Part shown: in pieces, positions 1 to 5,415 of the stretch
Position numbering within the stretch: position 1 is the stretch's first letter
Layout: every line of letters begins with the position of its first letter
Assembly (NCBI GenBank): GCA_024405335.1
Contig: JAKSOX010000141.1
Location: 1 to 5,415, forward strand
DNA: 5,415 nt
Source of the DNA: Kiritimatiellia bacterium
Lineage (GTDB): Bacteria > Verrucomicrobiota > Kiritimatiellia > RFP12 > UBA1067
Direction of reading: 5' to 3'
Notes under the pieces: model-generated
Told to the model about the DNA's origin: nothing
Database searches by the model: none
The model's input: only the letters and a program-made list of their open reading frames with translations
Position numbers and translations under genes: made by a program

Positions 1-590
1 GGCAGCGGTTCGGGTTTGAGCGCGGCGGGATTCGCTTCCGCGGCCTCCGCGAGCCGTTCCGCCAGCGGCACTCCCGGCCCCAGAAAGCGGTCGCCGAAAA
101 CCGACGCGAGCAAATCGCCGATGCGCGCGCCGTCCGGCGTGGCCACCGCGCAATCCTCGGGCACGGCCGCGTAAAGCTCTTCCTTCCCGAAAAGCGCGAA
201 ATCGCGCGCCACCGCGTGGCCGTCGAACGCGATCATCCAGTGCTGTCCGCGCCGGGCGTCGCCCACCACGGCGATGCGCTTCCCCGCGCGCGCGAACGCG
301 TACGCGCTGGGGATGCCGAACGCGTACGGCTTGCCCGCGCCCAGCGCGCAGCCCTGCGCGAACGCGATCGCCGCGCGCACGCCGGCGAACGAACCGGGCC
401 CCGTGCCCACCACGAAGCGGTCGAGGTCCTTGAACGCGAGTCCGCGTTCCGCCAGGAAGTCGCGCACTTTGACGCACCAGCCGGCGTTGCGCACGCCCAA
501 CGCCGGAAACACCTTGCCGATGGTCGCGCCGTCCGCGACGAGCGCCACGCTCTGCGTTTCCGTGCTGCGTTCCACCACCAGCGTTTTCAT
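1..590 (-). CDS. tsaB: tRNA threonylcarbamoyladenosine biosynthesis protein TsaB (3' end outside window)
   Basis: Partial gene: 196 full codons from ATG at 590, open to the left edge. TsaB is an inactive-kinase-fold (ASKHA) partner of TsaD; with TsaE it forms the complex that puts threonylcarbamoyl on A37 of ANN-decoding tRNAs in the cytoplasm. The family hallmark GTGPGSFAGVR is at 62-72, followed by AIAFAQGCALG (74-84) and the later strand VVGDARRGQHW (108-118), matching the IDARMGEVYW region of E. coli TsaB. The last residues, KPEPLP, fit the PxYLR closing motif, so probably only about 10-35 residues are missing. The N-terminus is unusual: MKTLVVERSTETQSVAL replaces the usual IDTSTE with ERSTE, and the conserved His after the first hairpin is absent (RNAGWC at 34-39). 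The start overlaps the prfB stop (TGATG) with only a weak AAGGCG (601-596) upstream, so translation probably depends on coupling to prfB. The family is clear from GPGSFxGxR; full activity is not assured. Confidence 0.88.
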   Translation of the reverse strand, partial: MKTLVVERSTETQSVALVADGATIGKVFPALGVRNAGWCVKVRDFLAERGLAFKDLDRFVVGTGPGSFAGVRAAIAFAQGCALGAGKPYAFGIPSAYAFARAGKRIAVVGDARRGQHWMIAFDGHAVARDFALFGKEELYAAVPEDCAVATPDGARIGDLLASVFGDRFLGPGVPLAERLAEAAEANPAALKPEPL

Positions 591-592
591 CA
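588..592 (-). promoter_or_regulatory. TGATG stop/start overlap of prfB and tsaB
   Basis: The prfB TGA (592-590) and the tsaB ATG (590-588) share one base. Such overlaps usually allow termination-reinitiation by the same ribosome. Here the terminating codon is UGA, which only RF2, the product of the upstream gene, can decode in most bacteria. Confidence 0.8.
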
Positions 593-1732
593 CTTCGCCT
601 TCGCCTGCATTTGGAGCCACGCTTCGACGAACGGCTGGATGTGGCCGTCCATCACCGCGTCCACGTCCGACGTTTCCACTTCCGTGCGGAGGTCCTTCAC
701 CATCGTGTACGGACAGAACACGTACGACCGGATCTGCGACCCCCAGCCGTTCGCGCTCTTCGCGCCGTAGAAGCGGTCCATCTCCGCGCGTTTCTGGTCT
801 TCGTAGTATTCGTAGAGCTGGGCCTTGAGCATGTTCATGGCCTTCTCTTTGTTCATGTGCTGCGAGCGTTCCTTCTGGCACGCCACCACGATGCCCGTGG
901 GCAGATGGGTCAGGCGCACGGCGGAATCCGTCTTGTTCACGTGCTGGCCGCCGGCGCCGCCGGAACGGTAGGTGTCGATGCGCAGGTCTTCGTCCTTGAT
1001 CTCCACCTCGATGTCGTCCGCGATTTCCGCGACCGTTTCCACGGAGGCGAAGGACGTCTGGCGGCGCTTGTTCGCGTCGAACGGCGAAATGCGCACCAGC
1101 CGGTGGATGCCGCGCTCGGCCTTCATCGTGCCGTACGCGTAGGAACCCTCGATGCGGAAGTACACGTCCTTGAGACCCGCCTCTTCGCCGGGCTGGCTGT
1201 CGTATTCTTCGATCTTCCAGCCCTGGTCTTCCGCGTAGCGCTTGTACATGCGGTAGAGCATCGTCACCCAGTCGCACGCTTCCGTGCCGCCCTGGCCGGC
1301 GTGGAGCTTCACGAACACGTTGCACGCGTCGAATTTGCCGCCCAGCAGGGACTGCATGCGGAGCTTCGCGAAGAATTCGTCGGCCTTGGCGCACTCGGCG
1401 AGCGTGTCCTTGAGCGCCGTCTGCTGCGCGGGGCCTTCCTCCATCTCGGCGAGTTCGAGCATCACGGCGGCGTCTTCCACCGTTTTCGAAAGCGCGTCGA
1501 ACGGCTGCACGTAGGCGCGCTCGGCGTTCGTGGCGGCGATCACTTCCTTGGCCTTCGCCTGGTTGCTCCAGAAATCGCCGTCCGCCTGCTGCGCTTCGAG
1601 ATCCGCCAGCTTCCGGCGGCGCTCGTCCACGCCGACGTACGCGGCCATTTCCGCCACGCTCGTTTTGAGCGCCTCGATCCGCTGCTTCACTTCCTCGACT
1701 TCGAGGAGCTTTTCCTTCGTTTCTCCAGCCAT
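590..1732 (-). CDS. prfB: Peptide chain release factor 2 (RF2)
   Basis: Class I release factor of 380 residues (typical RF2 ~365) that reads UGA and UAA in the A site and triggers hydrolysis of peptidyl-tRNA. The N-terminal helical domain covers about 1-115. The decoding loop RLVRISPFDANKRRQTSF spans 211-228 with the SPF tripeptide at 216-218, which defines RF2; RF1 carries a PxT motif. The catalytic GGQ is at 261-263 within YRSGGAGGQHVNKTDSAVR; its glutamine is the usual target of PrmC methylation. GWGSQIRSYV (329-338) and VKDLRTEVET (345-354) are standard C-terminal RF2 blocks. The gene is one continuous frame: around codons 20-40, where most bacterial prfB genes carry an in-frame TGA and a +1 shift, there is none. 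The frame stays open far upstream through dapL, but that part encodes only GC-driven shadow sequence; the true start is the ATG 5 bases after the dapL stop. The stop is TGA, RF2's own codon, and overlaps the tsaB start. Confidence 0.97.
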   Translation of the reverse strand: MAGETKEKLLEVEEVKQRIEALKTSVAEMAAYVGVDERRRKLADLEAQQADGDFWSNQAKAKEVIAATNAERAYVQPFDALSKTVEDAAVMLELAEMEEGPAQQTALKDTLAECAKADEFFAKLRMQSLLGGKFDACNVFVKLHAGQGGTEACDWVTMLYRMYKRYAEDQGWKIEEYDSQPGEEAGLKDVYFRIEGSYAYGTMKAERGIHRLVRISPFDANKRRQTSFASVETVAEIADDIEVEIKDEDLRIDTYRSGGAGGQHVNKTDSAVRLTHLPTGIVVACQKERSQHMNKEKAMNMLKAQLYEYYEDQKRAEMDRFYGAKSANGWGSQIRSYVFCPYTMVKDLRTEVETSDVDAVMDGHIQPFVEAWLQMQAKAK

Positions 1733-1735
1733 GTT

Positions 1736-1744
1736 CCTCACCCC
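1736..1744 (-). promoter_or_regulatory. prfB ribosome binding region overlapping the dapL stop codon
   Basis: The sequence GGGGTGAGG contains the dapL TGA (1740-1738) and ends 3 bases before the prfB ATG at 1732. The GAGG core (1739-1736) is tighter to the start than usual; GGGGTG (1744-1739), at 6 bases, may pair instead. Either way, ribosomes terminating on dapL sit directly over the prfB start, so translation is probably coupled. Confidence 0.5.
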
Positions 1745-2967
1745 AGAACCTTTTCGAGCCGCTTGATCGCCTCGAGCACGTTTTCGCGCGAATTGAACGC
1801 AGAAATGCGGATGTACCCCTCGCCGGCCTTGCCGAAGCCGGCGCCCGGCGTGGTCACCACGTTCGCCTCCTTGAGCAGCTTGTCGAAGAACGCCCAGCTG
1901 TCGCCCTTCACGTTCACCCACAGGTACGGCGAATCGTGTCCGCCCGTCACGTCGTAGCCGCGCGCCAGCAGCGCCTCCTTCACGAGCCGCGCGTTTTCGA
2001 GGTAGAAGTCGATCGTCGCGCGCGTCTGCGCCTTGCCTTCGGGCGAATGCACCGCCTCCGCTCCGCGCTGCGTCACGTAGCTGCAGCCGTTGAACTTCGT
2101 GGTCTGCCGCCGCGTCCAGAACGGGCGCAGCTCCACCGGCGTTCCGTCCGCCGCGTAGCCCACGAGCCCCTTCGGCACCACGGTGTAGCCGCAGCGGACG
2201 CCCGTGAAGCCCGCCGTCTTCGAATAGCTGCGGAATTCGATCGCGCACCCGCGCGCGCCCGCGCATTCGTAAATCGAGTGCGGAATCCCGGGCGTGCGGA
2301 TGAACGCCTCGTACGCCGCGTCGAAGAGGATCAGCGCCTTCTCCCGGATCGCCCAGTCCACCCACGCCTGGAGCTGCTCCTTGGTGGCCGTGGCGCCGGT
2401 GGGGTTGTTCGGATAGCACAAATAGACCACGTCCACCGGCTCCTTGAGGTCCGCCGGCGAGGGCACGAAGCCGTTCGCCGCGTTGCAGTCGAGGTACGTG
2501 AGCTTGCCATAGCGCCCGTTCTCGTTCGCGCCCGTGCGGCCCGCCATCACGTTCGTGTCCACGTACACGGGGTAGACGGGGTCCGTCACCGCGATCTTCA
2601 CGTCCGGACCGAAAAGCTCCTGGACGTTGCCGCAATCGCATTTGGCGCCGTCGGAAATGAAGATTTCGTCCGCCGCCACGTCGATGCCGCGGCTCCGGAA
2701 ATCGTCGCGCGCCGCCGCTTCGCGCAGAAAGGCGTAGCCCTGCTCGGGGCCGTAGCCGTAAAACCGCTCGCGCGTCGCTTCGTCGTCCACGGCCTTGTGC
2801 ATCGCCGCGATCACCGCGGGGGCCAGCGGCTCGGTGACGTCGCCGATGCCGAGCCGGATGATCTTCGCCTCGGGATGCGCCTCCTGGTGCGCCTTCACGC
2901 GATGCGCGATTTCCGTGAAAAGGTAGCTCGCCTGGATTTTCAAGTAGTTTTCGTTCACCCGGATCAT
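1738..2967 (-). CDS. dapL: LL-diaminopimelate aminotransferase
   Basis: PLP enzyme of fold type I, 409 residues, the usual DapL length (~410). It converts tetrahydrodipicolinate plus glutamate to LL-2,6-diaminopimelate and 2-oxoglutarate in one step, bypassing the succinylase or acetylase branches of lysine and peptidoglycan synthesis. It acts in the cytoplasm, normally as a dimer. Visible landmarks are the family N-terminus NENYLKIQASYLF (5-17), LGIGDVTEPL (39-48), GYGPEQGY (71-78), SDGAKCD (105-111), CYPNNPTGA (184-192, cofactor-contacting Asn), FDAAYEAF (215-222, the Asp that pairs with the PLP ring nitrogen and a PLP-contacting Tyr), FRSYSKTAGFTGVR (245-258, Schiff-base lysine K250) and YIRISAFNSREN (385-396, carboxylate-binding R388). 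SYSKTAGFTG and SDGAKCD separate DapL from other class I aminotransferases. No other lysine-pathway gene is nearby, so dapL appears to be a passenger among translation genes. It ends in TGA five bases before prfB, suggesting coupling. Nothing appears broken. Confidence 0.96.
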   Translation of the reverse strand: MIRVNENYLKIQASYLFTEIAHRVKAHQEAHPEAKIIRLGIGDVTEPLAPAVIAAMHKAVDDEATRERFYGYGPEQGYAFLREAAARDDFRSRGIDVAADEIFISDGAKCDCGNVQELFGPDVKIAVTDPVYPVYVDTNVMAGRTGANENGRYGKLTYLDCNAANGFVPSPADLKEPVDVVYLCYPNNPTGATATKEQLQAWVDWAIREKALILFDAAYEAFIRTPGIPHSIYECAGARGCAIEFRSYSKTAGFTGVRCGYTVVPKGLVGYAADGTPVELRPFWTRRQTTKFNGCSYVTQRGAEAVHSPEGKAQTRATIDFYLENARLVKEALLARGYDVTGGHDSPYLWVNVKGDSWAFFDKLLKEANVVTTPGAGFGKAGEGYIRISAFNSRENVLEAIKRLEKVLG

Positions 2968-2976
2968 TTTCCCGTT

Positions 2977-2982
2977 CTCCTC
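2977..2982 (-). promoter_or_regulatory. Shine-Dalgarno GAGGAG for dapL
   Basis: GAGGAG lies 9 bases before the ATG at 2967, in the 46-base gap after the EF-G stop (TAG at 3016-3014). It is the strongest ribosome binding site in the window and supports the chosen dapL start, which also matches the family N-terminus (NENYLK). I see no clear -35/-10 pair in this short gap. Confidence 0.7.
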
Positions 2983-3013
2983 GTCTTCTGAATTCGCGCG
3001 TCGGTTTCCGCGC

Positions 3014-5086
3014 CTACCTCGCCAAAAGTTCCTCGCGCACGCTCTTGGGCACGAGCGCGAACGAATCCGGCTCCATCGAATACGACGCTCGCCCTTTCGT
3101 GAGCGAACGGATCGCCGTGGAATAGCCGAACATCTTCGCCATCGGCACGCGCGCGTGCACGATCTGCACGTCGTCGCGCTGGACCATGTCCAGCACGGAT
3201 CCGCGGCGCACGTTCAAGTCGCCCAGCACCTCGCCCACCGATTCCGGCGGCGCGGTGATTTCGAGTTTCATGATCGGCTCCAGGAATTCCGGACACGCCG
3301 CCTCGGCCGCTTCGCGGAACCCCATCACGGCCGCGCCGCGGAACGCGATTTCGTCCGAAATTTCCGGATCCACCAGCGTCGCGCCCGCGGCGGTCACCTC
3401 GAGGTCCGTCATCGGATAGCGCGCGAGCACGCCCGTGGCCACGCCGTCCAGAAGCCCCTGCTCGATCACCGCCTCGAGCTTCGGATCGGGCAGCGCCATC
3501 TTCACCTCGCGCGAGACGGACACCTTCGGCCCGGAACCGCGCTCCAGCGGCTTGATTTCGATCGCCAGCGTCGCGGCGTGCCGTTTGCCGCCGAGTTCGC
3601 GGTCGAAGGTGAATTCCTTCCGCGCCGGCCGCGTCACCGTCTCCACGTAGGAGACCATCGGCTTGCCCACGTTCGCCGCGCATTTGAATTCGCGCTTCAG
3701 GCGGTCCACCAGGATTTCCAGATGCAGTTCGCCCATGCCCGAAAGGATCGTCTGCCCCGTTTCCTCGTCCTCGCGGAACTGGCAGGTGGGGTCTTCCGCC
3801 GCGAGTTCGCGCATGGAGTCGACGAGCTTGTCCTTGTCGGCCCCGCTCTTCGGCTCGATGGCGAGGAACATCACGGGCTGCGGCGCGGTGATGCGCTCGA
3901 GGTGGCACGGCTTCATTTCCGCGCACAACGTGTCGCCGGTGGTCGCCTCCTTGAGGCCCACGATCGCGCCGATGTCGCCGGCGTGGAGCTCCTCCACCTC
4001 CGTGCGTTCGTCCGCGAAGAGCCGGACGATTTTCATCACGCGCTCGCGCTTTTTCGTGCGCGGGTTGTAGACGTTCGCGCCCTTCTTCAGAACGCCGCCG
4101 TACACGCGCACGAAGAAAAGCCGCCCGTAGGTGTCCGTGGCGATTTTGAACACGAGGGCCGTGAGCAGCTCCTTCGATTCGTGCCTGCGCGTCACCGGTT
4201 CGCCGCTCTTGAGGTCCGTGGCGACCACCGCCGGGCGTTCGGCGGGCGAAGGCAGGTAGCGGCCCACCGCGTCCAGCAGCGGCTGCACGCCCTTGTCCTT
4301 GAACGCGCTGCCGCACAGCACGGGCACGAACTTGTTCGCGAGCGTCAGGCGGCGGATCGCCGCGTGGAGCTGTTCGGCCGTCAGATCGCCGTTTTCGAGA
4401 TACGGCTCCATCGACTCTTCGTCGAGGTCGGCCACCTTTTCGCACAGCTCCGCGCGCGCGAGTTCGGCCTCGTCCTTCAGGTCGGGCGGCACTTCGCCCG
4501 TCGTGAACTCCACGCCTTCCGACGCCTCGTCGTAGACGATCCCCTTCATCTCGACGAGGTCCACCACGCCCTTGAAATTCTCCTCCTTGCCGATCGGCAG
4601 CTCGACGGCGCACGCCGGCGCGCGGAGCTTTTCGCGCAGTTCGTCCACCACGCGCGCGAAGTTCGCGCCCATGCGGTCCATCTTGTTCACGAACGCGACG
4701 CGCGGCACCGCGTAGCGGTCCGCCTGGCGCCACACCGTCTCGCTCTGCGGCTGGACGCCGCCCACCGCGCAGAACACGCACACCGCGCCGTCGAGCACGC
4801 GCAGGGAACGCTCCACCTCCATCGTGAAGTCCACGTGGCCGGGCGTGTCGATGAGGTTGATCTTCCAGTTCTTCCACTCGCAGGAAATGGCGGCGGACTG
4901 GATGGTGATGCCGCGCTCCTTTTCCTGGACCATGAAGTCGGTGGTGGTGTCGCCCTCGTGCACTTCGCCGGGCTTGTGGATCTTGCCGGTGTAGAACAGG
5001 ATGCGCTCGGTGGTGGTGGTCTTGCCGGCGTCGATGTGCGCCACCACGCCGATGTTGCGAACGAACGACAGGGTTTCGTCTGCCAT
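3014..5086 (-). CDS. fusA: Elongation factor G (EF-G), possibly a recycling-type or second paralogue
   Basis: Translational GTPase of 690 residues, close to the usual ~700, with all five domains. The G domain shows AHIDAGKT (16-23), switch I RGITI (58-62), DTPGH (80-84, including the GTPase-activating His), NKMD (134-137) and GSA (259-261). Domain II covers roughly 290-400, domain III 405-475 (MGELHLEIL at 451-459), domain IV 480-600 and domain V 605-690 (GDLNVRRG at 622-629, FGYSTAIRSLTKGRAS at 653-668). EF-G moves tRNA and mRNA after peptide transfer and, with RRF, splits spent ribosomes. Domain IV is unusual: the GGxGQxGHV stretch of standard EF-G reads GGKRHAATL (499-507), and the tip loop (563-580) has no histidine where E. 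coli has His583. The switch I approach GDTTTDFM (45-52) resembles mitochondrial EF-G2. It may therefore be a second EF-G devoted to recycling, with another fusA elsewhere. The start is fixed by the Shine-Dalgarno and by family alignment. The EF-G family call is certain; the subtype is inference. Confidence 0.95.
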   Translation of the reverse strand: MADETLSFVRNIGVVAHIDAGKTTTTERILFYTGKIHKPGEVHEGDTTTDFMVQEKERGITIQSAAISCEWKNWKINLIDTPGHVDFTMEVERSLRVLDGAVCVFCAVGGVQPQSETVWRQADRYAVPRVAFVNKMDRMGANFARVVDELREKLRAPACAVELPIGKEENFKGVVDLVEMKGIVYDEASEGVEFTTGEVPPDLKDEAELARAELCEKVADLDEESMEPYLENGDLTAEQLHAAIRRLTLANKFVPVLCGSAFKDKGVQPLLDAVGRYLPSPAERPAVVATDLKSGEPVTRRHESKELLTALVFKIATDTYGRLFFVRVYGGVLKKGANVYNPRTKKRERVMKIVRLFADERTEVEELHAGDIGAIVGLKEATTGDTLCAEMKPCHLERITAPQPVMFLAIEPKSGADKDKLVDSMRELAAEDPTCQFREDEETGQTILSGMGELHLEILVDRLKREFKCAANVGKPMVSYVETVTRPARKEFTFDRELGGKRHAATLAIEIKPLERGSGPKVSVSREVKMALPDPKLEAVIEQGLLDGVATGVLARYPMTDLEVTAAGATLVDPEISDEIAFRGAAVMGFREAAEAACPEFLEPIMKLEITAPPESVGEVLGDLNVRRGSVLDMVQRDDVQIVHARVPMAKMFGYSTAIRSLTKGRASYSMEPDSFALVPKSVREELLAR

Positions 5087-5095
5087 GGGGAAACG

Positions 5096-5099
5096 CCTC
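5096..5099 (-). promoter_or_regulatory. Shine-Dalgarno GAGG for the EF-G gene
   Basis: GAGG lies 9 bases before the ATG at 5086, wholly inside the 15-base gap after the atpB stop codon. It supports this ATG as the start and indicates that the EF-G gene is translated from the same message as atpB; there is no room here for a separate promoter. Confidence 0.65.
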
Positions 5100-5101
5100 G
5101 C

Positions 5102-5415
5102 TTACCGCTTGGGCCAGAATTTGTCGGAAAGCTTCGAGGGAATGCCCACCTCGGAACGGTCGAAGTTTTCGGCCAGGATCTTCCAGCCGAGGTCGAGCGC
5201 CTCTTCCAGCGGGACGTTCACCGAAAGGTCCATCATGTTCTTCTCGAACGCCGCGCCGTAGGCGAGGAGCTTCTTGTCCCAGTCGGACATCTTGAAGCCC
5301 ATGGACTGCTTCTCGACGGTTTCCTTGTACTGCGCGTAGAGCTTGATCATCGCGTCCATCACGGTGCGGTGGTCTTCGCGCGTCGCCTTGTTCACCTGCT
5401 GTTTCAGGCGCGAGA
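5102..5415 (-). CDS. atpB: V-type (V/A-type) ATP synthase subunit B, C-terminal part (5' end outside window)
   Basis: Partial gene. The reading frame is open to the right edge and ends with TAA at 5104-5102, giving the last 103 residues. The visible start is SRLKQQ followed by TREDH. This corresponds to the conserved SLSRL segment of the non-catalytic B subunit, whose arginine serves as the arginine finger at the A/B nucleotide interface in this family. The helical C-terminal domain follows, with MGFKMSDWDKKLL, then LEEALDLGWKIL and a closing FWPKR. This ending is typical of the B subunits I recall from Bacteroidetes, Chlamydiae and Spirochaetes rather than archaeal or Thermus types. In the complex, B alternates with A in the cytoplasmic V1 head and drives or uses an H+ or Na+ gradient. 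The next gene downstream is EF-G after 15 bases, not subunit D. A GTG at 5395 is an internal valine, not a start. The family call is firm; direction of operation and coupling ion cannot be told. Confidence 0.9.
   Translation of the reverse strand, partial: SRLKQQVNKATREDHRTVMDAMIKLYAQYKETVEKQSMGFKMSDWDKKLLAYGAAFEKNMMDLSVNVPLEEALDLGWKILAENFDRSEVGIPSKLSDKFWPKR

Noticed and set aside
216..828. Two overlapping plus-strand frames of 184 codons each opposite tsaB and the end of prfB
   Set aside because: They lie antisense to tsaB and prfB, overlap each other, and show biased composition without family motifs.
611..1957. Long open frame on the plus strand opposite prfB and dapL (448 codons)
   Set aside because: It is antisense to two clearly identified genes. 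Its product is dominated by Arg, His, Val and Ala with no recognisable motif, the usual product of the antisense frame of GC-rich coding DNA.
1733..2641. The prfB frame stays open upstream for about 300 codons, which could suggest a 683-residue fusion
   Set aside because: The upstream part overlaps dapL in another frame and encodes Arg/Gly-rich sequence with no family signal. The RF2 N-terminus aligns from the ATG at 1732, which has a ribosome binding region.
1936..2991. Plus-strand open frame opposite dapL (351 codons)
   Set aside because: Antisense shadow of dapL, rich in Arg, His and Val; no independent evidence of coding.
2996..3013. Possible small hairpin just after the EF-G stop (GCGCG, 8-base loop, CGCGC)
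   Set aside because: The stem is only 5 base pairs and is followed by GAATTCAG rather than a T run, so it does not look like an intrinsic terminator. Such short GC stems occur by chance in this composition.
2964..4877. Long minus-strand frame inside the EF-G gene (637 codons)
   Set aside because: It is a frame-shifted shadow of EF-G, with extreme Arg/Gly/Ala content and no motif, while the EF-G frame is intact along its whole length.
5001..5025. GGT/GTG triplet run that looks like a short tandem repeat
   Set aside because: It is the complement of four threonine codons (ACC) in the P-loop region GKTTTTER of EF-G, a conserved protein sequence rather than a repeat element.

Overview
The window is a compact, GC-rich piece of a bacterial chromosome carrying five genes. 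All are read from the minus strand, so transcription runs from the right edge to the left: the 3' end of a V-type ATPase subunit B gene, an elongation factor G gene, dapL (LL-diaminopimelate aminotransferase), prfB (peptide chain release factor 2) and most of tsaB (tRNA t6A biosynthesis). Both outer genes are cut by the window edges. There are no RNA genes, mobile elements, CRISPR arrays or obvious repeats, and no stretch over 46 bases lacks a gene.

Layout in transcription order: atpB ends at 5102; 15 bases later the EF-G gene starts (5086 to 3014); after 46 bases dapL follows (2967 to 1738); after 5 bases prfB (1732 to 590); and tsaB starts inside the prfB stop codon (TGATG) and runs off the left edge. 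With gaps of 15, 46, 5 and -1 bases and no convincing internal promoter or terminator, the five genes look like one transcription unit, with likely translational coupling between dapL, prfB and tsaB.

Organism: the subunit B C-terminus has the form I associate with Bacteroidetes, Chlamydiae and Spirochaetes (closing WPK motif). DapL is the one-step lysine/peptidoglycan route enzyme found in Chlamydiae, Verrucomicrobia, Lentisphaerae, Spirochaetes and some others. High GC plus these two traits suggests a PVC-group bacterium (for example a Kiritimatiellota- or Lentisphaerota-like lineage) or a GC-rich spirochaete. This placement is inference and low confidence.

Functionally, three genes serve translation: EF-G in translocation or ribosome recycling, RF2 in termination at UGA/UAA, and TsaB in the t6A37 modification of ANN-decoding tRNAs. 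DapL supplies LL-diaminopimelate for lysine and cell wall, and the ATPase couples ion movement to ATP. The points most worth a second look are an EF-G with an altered domain IV that suggests a recycling-type paralogue, its position where V-ATPase subunit D might be expected, an RF2 gene without the usual programmed frameshift but surrounded by RF2-type UGA stops, and a TsaB with a divergent N-terminus. I found no clear sign of an undescribed system; the region otherwise reads as ordinary core genome.
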